A stretch of DNA of 64,000 bases from Protonemura montana (lineage: Eukaryota > Arthropoda > Insecta > Plecoptera > Nemouridae): contig OX387607.1 of assembly GCA_947568835.1 (NCBI GenBank), forward strand, positions 20,301,277-20,365,276. Reading direction: 5' to 3'. The translations under genes were made by a program, and so were the position numbers. Positions 49,816-61,895 of this stretch are shown here, in pieces; positions within the stretch are counted from its first letter, which is position 1; each line of letters begins with the position of its first letter. Below the pieces are notes generated by a model, which ran no database searches, had not been told where the DNA came from, and saw only the letters and a list, made by a program, of their open reading frames with translations.

Positions 49816-52270
49816 CTAGCCAGCCGCTCCAGACACTCTGCCATGCTAGCCAGTGATTTCAGACACTCTGCTACGCTAGCTAGACGCTCCAGACACTCTG
49901 CCACGCTAGCTAGACGCTCCAGACACTCTGCCTTGCTACTTAGACCCTCCAGACACTCTGCCTCGCTAGCCAGGCTTTCCAGACACTCTGCCTCGCTACC
50001 CAGACGCTCCAGACTATTTGCCACGCTAGCCAGTGGCTCCAGACTATCTGCCACGCCAGCCAGAGGCTGAAGACACTCTGCAATGCTAGCCAGGCGCTCC
50101 AGACACTCTGCCTCGCTAGCCAGCCGCTACAGACACTCTGCCATGCTAGCCAGACGCTTCAGACACTCTGGCTAGCTACCCAGACTCTCCAGACACTCTG
50201 CCTCGCTAGCCAGGCGCTCCAGACACTCTGCCACGCTAGCCAGACGCTCCAGACACTCTGATTCGCTACCCAGACGTTCAAGACACTTTGCCTCGCTCCC
50301 CAGACGCTCCAGACACTCTGCCTCGTTAGCCAGGCGCTTCAGAAGCTCTGCCTCGCTAGCCAGGCGCTCCAGACACTCTGCCATTCTAGCCAGACGCTCC
50401 AGACTATCTGCTACGCTAGCCAGAGGCTCCAGACACTCTGCCACGCTAAATAGACGCTCCAGACACTCTGCCTTGCTACCCAGAATCTCCAGACACTCTG
50501 CCTCGCTAGCCAGGCGCTCCAGACACTCTGCCTCGCTACCCAGACGCTTTAGACTATCTGCCACGCTAGCCAGTGGCTCCAGACACTCTGCCACGCTAGC
50601 TAGACGTTCCAGACACTCTGCCTCGCTACTTAGACGCTCCAGAAACTCTGCCTCACTAGCCAGGCACTCCAGACACTCTGGCTCGCTACCCAGACGATCC
50701 AGACACTCTGCCTCCCTAGCCAGAGATTTCAGACACTCTGCTACGCTAGCCAGACGCTCCAGACACTCTGCCACGCTAGCCAGAGGCTGAAGACACTCTG
50801 CAATGCTAGCCAGACGCTCCAGACACTCTGCCACGCTAGCTAGACGCTCCAGACACTCTGATTCGCTACTTAGACGCTCCAGACACCTTGCCTCGCTACC
50901 CAGACGCTCCAGACACTCTGCCTCGCTACCTAGACGCTTCAGACTATCTGCCACGCTAATCAGTGGCTCCAGACACTCTGCCACGCTAGCTAGACGCTCC
51001 AGGCACTCTGTCTCGCTACTTAGACGCTCCAGACACTGTGCCTCGCTAGCCAGGCACTCCAGACACTCTGATTCGCTACCCAGACGTTTCAGACACTTTG
51101 CCTCGCTACCCAGACGCTCCAGACTATCTGCAACGCTAGCCAGTGGCTCCAGCCACTCTGCCACGCTAGCTAGACGCTCCAGGCACTCTGCCTCGCTACT
51201 CAGACGCTCCAGACACTCTGCAATGCTAGCCAGACGCTCCAGACACTCTGCCACGCTAGCTAGACCCTCCAGACACTCTGCCTCGCTAGCCAGGCGCTCC
51301 AGACACTCTGCCTCGCTACCCAGACGCTCCAGACTATTTGCCACGCTAGCCAGTGGCTCCAGACTATCTGCCACGCTAGCCAGAGGCTGCAGACACTCTG
51401 CAATGCTAGCCAGACGCTCCAGACACTCTGCCACGCTAGCCAGAGGCTGAAGACACTCTGCAATGGTAGCCAGGTGCTCCAGACACTCTGCCTCGCTAGC
51501 CAGCCGCTCCAGACACTCTGCCATGCTAGCCAGACGCTTCAGACACTCTGGCTAGCTACCCAGACTCTCCAGACACTCTGCCTCGCATGCCAGGCGCTCC
51601 AGACATTCTGCCACGCTAGCCAGACGCTCCAGACACTCTGATTCGCTACCCAGACGTTCAAGACAATTTGCCTCGCTCCCCAGACGCTCCAGACACTCTG
51701 CCTCGTTAGCCAGGCGCTTCAGAAGCTCAGCCTCGCTAGCCAGGCGCTCCAGACACTCTGCCATTCTAGCCAGACGCTCCAGACTATCTGCTACGCTAGC
51801 CAGAGGCTCCAGACACTCTGCCACGCTAAATAGACGCTCCAGACACTCTGCCTTGCTACCCAGAATCTCAAGACACTCTGCCTCGCTAGCCAGGCGCTCC
51901 AGACACTCTGCCTTGCTACCCAGACGCTCCAGACTATTTGCCACGCTAGCCAGTGGCTCCAGACACTCTGCCACGCTAGCTAGACGCTCCAAGCACTCTG
52001 CCTCGCTACTTAGACGCTCCAGAAACTCTGCCTCACTAGCCAGGCACTCCAGACACTCTGGCTCGCTACCCAGACGATCCAGACACTCTGCCTCCCTAGC
52101 CAGCCGCTTTAGACACTCTGCCATGCTAGCCAGAGATTTCAGACACTCTGCTACGCTAGCCAGAGGCTCCAGACACTCTGCCACGCTAAATAGACGCTCC
52201 AGACACTCTGCCTTGCTACCCAGAATCTCCAGACACTCTGCCTCGCTAGCCAGGCGCTCCAGACACTCTG
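49816..52270 (+). repeat. Segment matching 31.2-33.7 kb at 18,600-bp offset
   Basis: A junction near 49,816 joins CTACGCTAGCC to AGCCGCTCC. From there to about 52,270 the sequence aligns with 31,216-33,670 at offset 18,600 bp (620 monomers), sharing CCACGCCAGCC (50,050), GACGTTTCAG, AATGGTAGCCAGGTGC, CTCGCATGCC and AAGCTCAGCC. It keeps GCCTTGC near 52,210 where 33,610 has TTCCTTGC, and has a private GACAATTTG near 51,662. A long-range jump of a block, or two copies of a still larger HOR, explains this. Confidence 0.75.
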
Positions 52271-54577
52271 CCTCGCTACCCAGACGCTTTAGACTATCTG
52301 CCACGCTAGCCAGTGGCTCAAGACACTCTGCCACGCTAGCTAGACGCTCCAGGCACTCTGCCTCGCTACTTAGACGCTCCAGAAACTCTGCCTCACTAGC
52401 CAGGCACTCCAGACACTCTGCCACGCTAGCCAGACGCTCCAGACACTCTGATTCGCTACCCAGACGTTCAAGACACTTTGCCTCGCTCCCCAGACGCTCC
52501 AGACACTCTGCCTCGTTAGCCAGGCGCTTCAGAAGCTCTGCCTCGCTAGCCAGGCGCTCCAGACACTCTGCCACGGTAGCCAGAGGCTGAAAACACTCAG
52601 CAATGCTAGCCAGACGCTCCAGACACTCTGCCACGCTAGCTAGACGCTCCAAACACTCTGATTCGCTACTTAGACGCTCCAGACACCTTGCCTCGCTACT
52701 AAGACACACCAGACACTCTGCCTCGCTAGCTAAACGCTCCAGACACTCTGCCTTGCTACCCAGACCCTCCAGACACTCTGTCTCGCTAGCCATGCGCTCC
52801 AGAATTTCTGCCTTGCTACCCAGACGCTCCAGACTATCTGCCACGCTAGCAAGTGGCTCCAGACTATTTGCCACGCTAGCCAGAGGCTCCAGACACTCTG
52901 CCACGCTTGTTAGACAATCCAGACTTTCTGCCTCGCTAGCCAGGCGCTCCAGACACTCTGCCTCGCAAGCCAGCCGCTCCAGACACTCTGCCACGCTAGC
53001 CCTACGCTCCAGACACTCTGATTCGCTACCCAGACGTTCAAGACACTTTGCCTCGCTCCCCAGACGCTCCAGACACTCTGCCTCGTTAGCCAGGCGCTTC
53101 AGAAGCTCTGCCTCGCTAGCCAGGCGCTCCAGACACTCTGCCATTCTAGCCAGACGCTCCAGACTATCTGCTACGCTAGCCAGAGGCTCCAGACACTCTG
53201 CCACGCTAAATAGACGCTCCAGACACTCTGCCTTGCTACCCAGAATCTCCAGACACTCTGCCTCGCTAGCCAGGCGCTCCAGACACTCTGCCTCGCTACC
53301 CAGACGCTTTAGACTATCTGCCACGCTAGCCAGTGGCTCCAGACACTCTGCCACGCTAGCTAGACGCTCCAGGCACTCTGCCTCGCTACTTAGACGCTCC
53401 AGAAACTCTGCCTCACTAGCCAGGCACTCCAGACACTCTGGCTCGCTACCCAGACGATCCAGACACTCTGCCTCCCTAGCCAGCCGCTCCAGACACTCTG
53501 CCATGCTAGCCAGTGATTTCAGACACTCTGCTACGCTAGCTAGACGCTCCAGACACTCTGCCACGCTAGCTAGACGCTCCAGACACTCTGCCTTGCTACT
53601 TAGACCCTCCAGACACTCTGCCTCGCTAGCCAGGCTTTCCAGACACTCTGCCTCGCTACCCAGACGCTCCAGACTATTTGCCACGCTAGCCAGTGGCTCC
53701 AGACTATCTGCCACGCTAGCCAGAGGCTGAAGACACTCTGCAATGCTAGCCAGGCGCTCCAGACACTCTGCCTCGCTAGCCAGCCGCTACAGACACTCTG
53801 CCATGCTAGCCAGACGCTTCAGACACTCTGGCTAGCTACCCAGACTCTCCAGACACTCTGCCTCGCTAGCCAGGCGCTCCAGACACTCTGCCACGCTAGC
53901 CAGACGCTCCAGACACTCTGATTCGCTACCCAGACGTTCAAGACACTTTGCCTCGCTCCCCAGACGCTCCAGACACTCTGCCTCGTTAGCCAGGCGCTTC
54001 AGAAGCTCTGCCTCGCTAGCCAGGCGCTCCAGACACTCTGCCATTCTAGCCAGACGCTCCAGACTATCTGCTACGCTAGCCAGAGGCTCCAGACACTCTG
54101 CCACGCTAAATAGACGCTCCAGACACTCTGCCTTGCTTCCCAGAATCTCCAGACACTCTGCCTCGCTAGCCAGGCGCTCCAGACACTCTGCCTCGCTACC
54201 CAGACGCTTTAGACTATCTGCCACGCTAGCCAGTGGCTCCAGACACTCTGCCACGCTAGCTAGACGTTCCAGGCACTCTGCCTCGCTACTTAGACGCTCC
54301 AGAAACTCTGCCTCACTAGCCAGGCACTCCAGACACTCTGGCTCGCTACCCAGACGATCCAGACACTCTGCCTCCCTAGCCAGAGATTTCAGACACTCTG
54401 CTACGCTAGCCAGACGCTCCAGACACTCTGCCACGCTAGCCAGAGGCTGAAGACACTCTGCAATGCTAGCCAGACGCTCCAGACACTCTGCCACGCTAGC
54501 TAGACGCTCCAGACACTCTGATTCGCTACTTAGACGCTCCAGACACCTTGCCTCGCTACCCAGGCCCCCCTAGACAC
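52271..54577 (+). repeat. Mosaic of 5,731-bp and 2,761-bp HOR pieces
   Basis: About 150 bp near 52,271-52,420 carry a GGCTCAAGACAC variant typical of the 2.77-kb and 48.97-kb regions. Sequence then resumes the 33.67-34.9-kb order at offset 18,750 bp, and from about 53.7 kb follows the order ending in the C6 monomer at 54,547-54,577 (as at 29.3-30.1 kb and 41.4-42.2 kb). Private variants are GCAAGTGGC near 52,849 and GCTAGCCCTACG near 52,997. Confidence 0.7.
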
Positions 54578-57500
54578 TCTGTCTCGCTACCTAGACGCTT
54601 CAGACTATCTGCCACGCTAATCAGTGGCTCCAGACACTCTGCCACGCTAGCTAGACGCTCCAGGCACTCTGTCTCGCTACTTAGACGCTCCAGACACTGT
54701 GCCTCGCTAGCCAGGCACTCCAGACACTCTGATTCGCTACCCAGACGTTCCAGACACTTTGCCTCGCTACCCAGACGCTCCAGACTATCTGCAACGCTAG
54801 CCAGTGGCTCCAGCCACTCTGCCACGCTAGCTAGACGCTCCAGGCACTCTGCCTCGCTACTCAGACGCTCCAGACACTCTGCAATGCTAGCCAGACGCTC
54901 AAGACACTCTGCCACGCTAGCTAGACGCTCCAGACACTCTGATTCGCTACTTAGACGCTCCAGACACCTTGCCTCGCTACCCAGACACACCAGACACTCT
55001 GCCTCGCTAGCTAAACGCTCCAGACACTCTGCCTTGCTACCCAGACCCTCCAGACACTCTGTCTCGCTAGCCATGCGCTCAAGAATTTCTGCCTCGCTAC
55101 CCAGACGCTCCAGACTATCTGCCACGCTAGCCAGTGGCTCCAGACTATCTGCCACGCTAGCCAGAGGCTCCAGACACTCTGCCACGCTTGTTAGACAATC
55201 CAGACTTTCTGCCATGCTAGCCAGGCGCTCCAGACACTCTGCCTCGCTAGCCAGACGCTCCAGACACTCTGCCTCGTTAGCCAGGCACTTCAGAAGCTCT
55301 GCCTTTCTAGCCAGGCGCTCCAGACACTCTGCCATTCTAGCCAGACGCTCCAGACTATCTGCTACGCTAGCCAGAGGCTCCAGACACTCTGCCACGCTAA
55401 ATAGACGCTCCAGACACTCTGCCTTGCTACCCAGAATCTCCAGACACTTTGCCTCGCTACCCAGACGCTCCAGACTATCTGCAACGCTAGCCAGTGGCTC
55501 CAGCCACTCTGCCACGCTAGCTAGACGCTCCAGGCACTCTGCCTCGCTACTCAGACGCTCCAGACACTCTGCAATGCTAGCCAGACGCTCCAGACACTCT
55601 GCCACGCTAGCTAGACGCTCCAGACACTCTGCCTCGCTACTTAGACGCTCCAGACACTCTGCCTCGCTAGCCAGCCGCTCCAGACACTCTACCACGCAAG
55701 CTAGACGCTCCAGGCACTCTGCATCGCTAGCCAGGCGTTCCAGACACTCTGGCTCGCTCCCATACGCTCCAGACTGTCTGCCACGCTAGCCAGTGGCTCC
55801 AGACTATTTGCCACGCTAGCCAGAGGCTGCAGACACTCTGCAATGCTAGCCAGACGCTCCAGACACTCTGCCACGCTAGCCAGAGGCTGAAGACAATCTG
55901 CAATGCTAGCCAGGCGCTCCAGACACTCTGCCTCGCTAGCCAGCCGCTCCAGACACTCTGCCTCGCTAGCCAGGCGCTCCAGACACTCTGCCACGCTAGC
56001 CAGACGCTCCAGACACTCTGATTCGCTACCCAGACGTTCAAGACACTTTGCCTCGCTCCCCAGACGCTCCAGACACTCTGCCTCGTTAGCCAGGTGCTTC
56101 AGAAGCTCTGCCTCGCTTGCCAGGCGCTCCAGACACTCTGCCACGGTAGCCAGAGGCTGAAAACACTCAGCAATGCTAGCCAGACGCTCCAGACACTCTG
56201 CCACGCTAGCTAGACGCTCCAGACACTCTGATTCGCTACTTAGACGCTCCAGACACCTTGCCTCGCTACCCAGACACACCAGACACTCTGCCTCGCTAGC
56301 TAAACGCTCCAGACACTCTGCCTTGCTACCCAGACCCTCCAGACACTCTGTCTCGCTAGCCATGCGCTCCAGAATTTCTGCCTTGCTACCCAGACGCTCC
56401 AGACTATCTGCCACGCTAGCCAGTGGCTCCAGACTATCTGCCACGCTAGCCAGAGGCTCCAGACACTCTGCCACGCTTGTTAGACAATCCAGACTTTCTG
56501 CCTCGCTAGCCAGGCGCTCCAGACACTCTGCCTCGCAAGCCAGCCGCTCCAGACACTCTGCCACGCTAGCCAGACGCTCCAGACACTCTGATTCGCTACC
56601 CAGACGTTCAAGACACTTTGCCTCGCTCCCCAGACGCTCCAGACACTCTGCCTCGTTAGCCAGGCGCTTCAGAAGCTCTGCCTCGCTAGCCAGGCGCTCC
56701 AGACACTCTGCCATTCTAGCCAGACGCTCCAGACTATCTGCTACGCTAGCCAGAGGCTCCAGACACTCTGCCACGCTAAATAGACGCTCCAGACACTCTG
56801 CCTTGCTACCCAGAATCTCCAGACACTCTGCCTCGCTAGCCAGGCGCTCCAGACACTCTGCCTCGCTACCCAGACGCTTTAGACTATCTGCCACGCTAGC
56901 CAGTGGCTCCAGACACTCTGCCACGCTAGCTAGACGCTCCAGGCACTCTGCCTCGCTACTTAGACGCTCCAGAAACTCTGCCTCACTAGCCAGGCACTCC
57001 AGACACTCTGGCTCGCTACCCAGACGATCCAGACACTCTGCCTCCCTAGCCAGCCGCTCCAGACACTCTGCCATGCTAGCCAGTGATTTCAGACACTCTG
57101 CTACGCTAGCTAGACGCTCCAGACACTCTGCCACGCTAGCTAGACGCTCCAGACACTCTGCCTTGCTACTTAGACCCTCCAGACACTCTGCCTCGCTAGC
57201 CAGGCTTTCCAGACACTCTGCCTCGCTACCCAGACGCTCCAGACTATTTGCCACGCTAGCCAGTGGCTCCAGACTATCTGCCACGCTAGCCAGAGGCTGA
57301 AGACACTCTGCAATGCTAGCCAGGCGCTCCAGACACTCTGCCTCGCTAGCCAGCCGCTACAGACACTCTGCCATGCTAGCCAGACGCTTCAGACACTCTG
57401 GCTAGCTACCCAGACTCTCCAGACACTCTGCCTCGCTAGCCAGGCGCTCCAGACACTCTGCCACGCTAGCCAGACGCTCCAGACACTCTGATTCGCTACC

Positions 57501-60500
57501 CAGACGTTCAAGACACTTTGCCTCGCTCCCCAGACGCTCCAGACACTCTGCCTCGTTAGCCAGGCGCTTCAGAAGCTCTGCCTCGCTAGCCAGGCGCTCC
57601 AGACACTCTGCCATTCTAGCCAGACGCTCCAGACTATCTGCTACGCTAGCCAGAGGCTCCAGACACTCTGCCACGCTAAATAGACGCTCCAGACACTCTG
57701 CCTTGCTACCCAGAATCTCCAGACACTCTGCCTCGCTAGCCAGGCGCTCCAGACACTCTGCCTCGCTACCCAGACGCTTTAGACTATCTGCCACGCTAGC
57801 CAGTGGCTCCAGACACTCTGCCACGCTAGCTAGACGTTCCAGGCACTCTGCCTCGCTACTTAGACGCTCCAGAAACTCTGCCTCACTAGCCAGGCACTCC
57901 AGACACTCTGGCTCGCTACCCAGACGATCCAGACACTCTGCCTCCCTAGCCAGAGATTTCAGACACTCTGCTACGCTAGCCAGACGCTCCAGACACTCTG
58001 CCACGCTAGCCAGAGGCTGAAGACACTCTGCAATGCTAGCCAGACGCTCCAGACACTCTGCCACGCTAGCTAGACGCTCCAGACACTCTGATTCGCTACT
58101 TAGACGCTCCAGACACCTTGCCTCGCTACCCAGACGCTCCAGACACTCTGCCTCGCTACCTAGACGCTTCAGACTATCTGCCACGCTAATCAGTGGCTCC
58201 AGACACTCTGCCACGCTAGCTAGACGCTCCAGGCACTCTGTCTCGCTACTTAGACGCTCCAGACACTGTGCCTCGCTAGCCAGGCACTCCAGACACTCTG
58301 ATTCGCTACCCAGACGTTCCAGACACTTTGCCTCACTACCCAGACGCTCCAGACTATCTGCAACACTAGCCAGTGGCTCCAGCCACTCTGCCACGCTAGC
58401 TAGACGCTCCAGGCACTCTGCCTCGCTACTCAGACGCTCCAGACACTCTGCAATGCTAGCCAGACGCTCCAGACACTCTGCCACGCTAGCTAGACGCTCC
58501 AGACACTCTGATTCGCTACTTAGACGCTCCAGACACCTTGCCTCGCTACCCAGACACACCAGACACTCTGCCTCGCTAGCTAAACGCTCCAGACACTCTG
58601 CCTTGCTACCCAGACCCTCCAGACACTCTGTCTCGCTAGCCATGCGCTCAAGAATTTCTGCCTCGCTACCCAGACGCTCCAGACTATCTGCCACGCTAGC
58701 CAGTGGCTCCAGACTATCTGCCACGCTAGCCAGAGGCTCCAGACACTCTGCCACGCTTGTTAGACAATCCAGACTTTCTGCCATGCTAGCCAGGCGCTCC
58801 AGACACTCTGCCTCGCTAGCCAGACGCTCCAGACACTCTGCCTCGTTAGCCAGGCACTTCAGAAGCTCTGCCTTTCTAGCCAGGCGCTCCAGACACTCTG
58901 CCATTCTAGCCAGACGCTCCAGACTATCTGCTACGCTAGCCAGAGGCTCCAGACACTCTGCCACGCTAAATAGACGCTCCAGACACTCTGCCTTGCTACC
59001 CAGAATCTCCAGACACTTTGCCTCGCTACCCAGACGCTCCAGACTATCTGCAACGCTAGCCAGTGGCTCCAGCCACTCTGCCACGCTAGCTAGACGCTCC
59101 AGGCACTCTGCCTCGCTTCTCAGACGCTCCAGACACTCTGCAATGCTAGCCAGACGCTCCAGACACTCTGCCACGCTAGCTAGACGCTCCAGACACTCTG
59201 ATTCGCTACTTAGACGCTCCAGACACCTTGCCTCGCTACCCAGACACACCAGACACTCTGCCTCGCTAGCTAAACGCTCCAGACACTCTGCCTTGCTACC
59301 CAGACCCTCCAGACACTCTGTCTCGCTAGCCATGCGCTCAAGAATTTCTGCCTCGCTACCCAGACGCTCCAGACTATCTGCCACGCTAGCCAGTGGCTCC
59401 AGACTATCTGCCACGCTAGCCAGAGGCTCCAGACACTCTGCCACGCTTGTTAGACAATCCAGACTTTCTGCCTTGCTAGCCATACGCTCCAGACACTCTG
59501 CCTCGCTAGCCAGACGCTCCAGACACTCTGCCTCGTTAGCCAGGCGCTTCAGAAGCTCTGCCTCGCTAGCCAGGCGCTCCAGACACTCTGCCATTCTAGC
59601 CAGACGCTCCAGACTATCTGCTACGCTAGCCAGAGGCTCCAGACACTCTGCCACGCTAAATAGACGCTCCAGACACTCTGCCTTGCTACCCAGAATCTCC
59701 AGACACTCTGCCTCGCTAGCCAGGCGCTCCAGACACTCTGCCTCGCTACCCAGACGCTTTAGACTATCTGCCACGCTAGCCAGTGGCTCAAGACACTCTG
59801 CCACGCTAGCTAGACGCTCCAGGTACTCTGCCTCGCTACTTAGACGCTCCAGAAACTCTGCCTCACTAGCCAGGCACTCCAGACACTCTGGCTCGCTACT
59901 TAGACGATCCAGACACTCTGCCTCCCTAGCCAGCCGCTCCAGACACTCTGCCATGCTAGCCAGAGATTTCAGACACTCTGCTACGCTAGCTAGACGCTCC
60001 AGACACTCTGCCACGCTAGCTAGACGCTCCAGACACTCTGCCTTGCTACTTAGACCCTCCAGACACTCTGCCTCGCTAGCCAGGCGCTCCAGACACTCTG
60101 CCTCGCTACCCAGACGCTCCAGACTATTTGCCACGCTAGCCAGTGGCTCCAGACTATCTGCCACGCTAGCCAGAGGCTGCAGACACTCTGCAATGCTAGC
60201 CAGACGCTCCAGACACTCTGCCACGCTAGCCAGAGGCTGAAGACACTCTGCAATGCTAGCCAGGCGCTCCAGACACTCTGCCTCGCTAGCCAGCCGCTCC
60301 AGACACTCTGCCATGCTAGCCAGACGCTTCAGACACTCTGGCTAGCTACCCAGACTCTCCAGACACTCTGCCTCGCTAGCCAGGCGCTCCAGACATTCTG
60401 CCACGCTAGCCAGACGCTCCAGACACTCTCATTCGCTACCCAGACGTTCAAGACACTTTGCCTCGCTCCCCAGACGCTCCAGACACTCTGCCTCGTTAGC

Positions 60501-60585
60501 CAGGCGCTTCAGAAGCTCTGCCTCGCAAGCCAGGCGCTCCAGACACTCTGCCATTCTAGCCAGACGCTCCAGACTATCTGCTACG
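54578..60585 (+). repeat. Long-period duplication, right copy
   Basis: This is the partner of 42,248-49,815 and lacks its 1,890-bp insert and 330-bp deletion. It carries the same derived variants, GACTGTCTGCC at 55,774, CTCACTACC near 58,332, CTCGCTTCTC near 59,113 and CAGGTACTC near 59,821. Private changes are few: GTCTCGC near 54,582, CAACACTAGC near 58,361, CTCTCATTCG near 60,427 and CTCGCAAGCC near 60,522. Confidence 0.8.
57402..60314 (-). other. 970-codon open frame, right of the pair, judged non-coding
   Basis: This is the duplicate of the frame at 46,632-49,544. The one nucleotide difference I noticed within it (CAACACTAGC near 58,361) leaves the serine codon unchanged. It ends, like other minus frames, at the TAG within the GGCTAGCTACCC monomer. 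Confidence 0.72.
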
Positions 60586-61895
60586 CTAGCCAGAGGCTCC
60601 AGACACTCTGCCACGCTAAATAGACGCTCCAGACACTCTGCCTTGCTACCCAGAATCTCCAGACACTCTGCCTCGCTAGCCAGGCGCTCCAGACACTCTG
60701 CCTCGCTACCCAGACGCTCCAGACTATTTGCCACGCTAGCCAGTGGCTCCAGACACTCTGCCACGCTAGCTAGACGCTCCAAGCACCCTGCCTCGCTACT
60801 TAGACGCTCCAGAAACTCTGCCTCACTAGCCAGGCACTCCAGACACTCTGGCTCGCTACCCAGACGATCCAGACACTCTGCCTCCCTAGCCAGCCGCTTT
60901 AGACACTCTGCCATGCTAGCCAGAGATTTCAGACACTCTGCTACGCTAGCTAGACGCTCCAGACACTCTGCCACGCTAGCTAGACGCTCCAGACACTCTG
61001 CCTTGCTACTTAGACCCTCCAGACACTCTGCCTCGCTAGCCAGGCGCTCCAGACACTCTGCCTCGCTAGCCAGGCGCTCCAGACACTCTGCCTCGCTACC
61101 CAGACGCTCCAGACTATTTGCCACGCTAGCCAGTGGCTCCAGACACTCTGCCACGCTAGCTAGACGCTCCAAGCACTCTGCCTCGCTACTTAGACGCTCC
61201 AGAAACTCTGCCTCACTAGCCAGGCACTCCAGACACTCTGGCTCGCTACCCAGACGATCCAGACACTCTGCCTCCCTAGCCAGCCGCTTTAGACACTCTG
61301 CCATGCTAGCCAGAGATTTCAGACACTCTGCTACGCTAGCTAGACGCTCCAGACACTCTGCCTTGCTACTTAGACCCTCCAGACACTCTGCCTCGCTAGC
61401 CAGGCGCTCCAGACACTCTACCTCGCTACCCAGACGCTCCAGACTATTTGCCACGCTAGCCAGAGGCTCCAGACACTCTGCCACGCTAGCTAGACGCTCC
61501 AGACACTCTGCCTCGCTGGCCAGGCACTCCAGACACTCTGATTCGCTACCCAGACGTTCCAGACACTTTGCCTCGCTACCCAGACTCTCCAGACTATCTG
61601 CAACGCTAGCCAGAGGCTCCAGACACTCTGCCACGCTAGCTAGACGCTCCAGACACTCTGCCTTGCTACCCAGAATCTCCAGACACTCTGCCACGCTAGC
61701 CAGTGGCTCCAGCCACTCTGCCACGCTAGCTAGACGCTCCAGGCACTCTGCCTCGCTACTTAGACGCTCCAGACACTCTGCCTCGCTAGCCAGCCGCTCC
61801 AGACACTCTACCACGCAAGCTAGACGCTCCAGGCACTCTGCATCGCTAGCCAGGCGTTCCAGACACTCTGGCTCGCTCCCATACGCTCCAGACTT
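60586..61895 (+). repeat. Block related to the left-end HOR, with an internal duplication
   Basis: Monomer order follows that of 985-2,008 and 3,505-4,528 up to the 29-bp marker at 61,867-61,895, except for the 13-monomer duplication described separately. Private variants include AAGCACCCTG near 60,781, CTCTACCTCGC near 61,417, GCTGGCCAGG near 61,516 and CAGACTCTCCAGACTAT near 61,582. Confidence 0.77.
60667..61361 (+). repeat. 13-monomer (390-bp) tandem duplication
   Basis: The run from 60,667, through GACTATTTGCC, AAGCAC and GAGATTTC, recurs from 61,057 with offset 390 bp. The second copy lacks one GCCACGCTAGCTAGACG monomer near 61,361. CACCC near 60,785 is private to the first copy. None of the other copies of this block in the window has the duplication. 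Confidence 0.83.
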
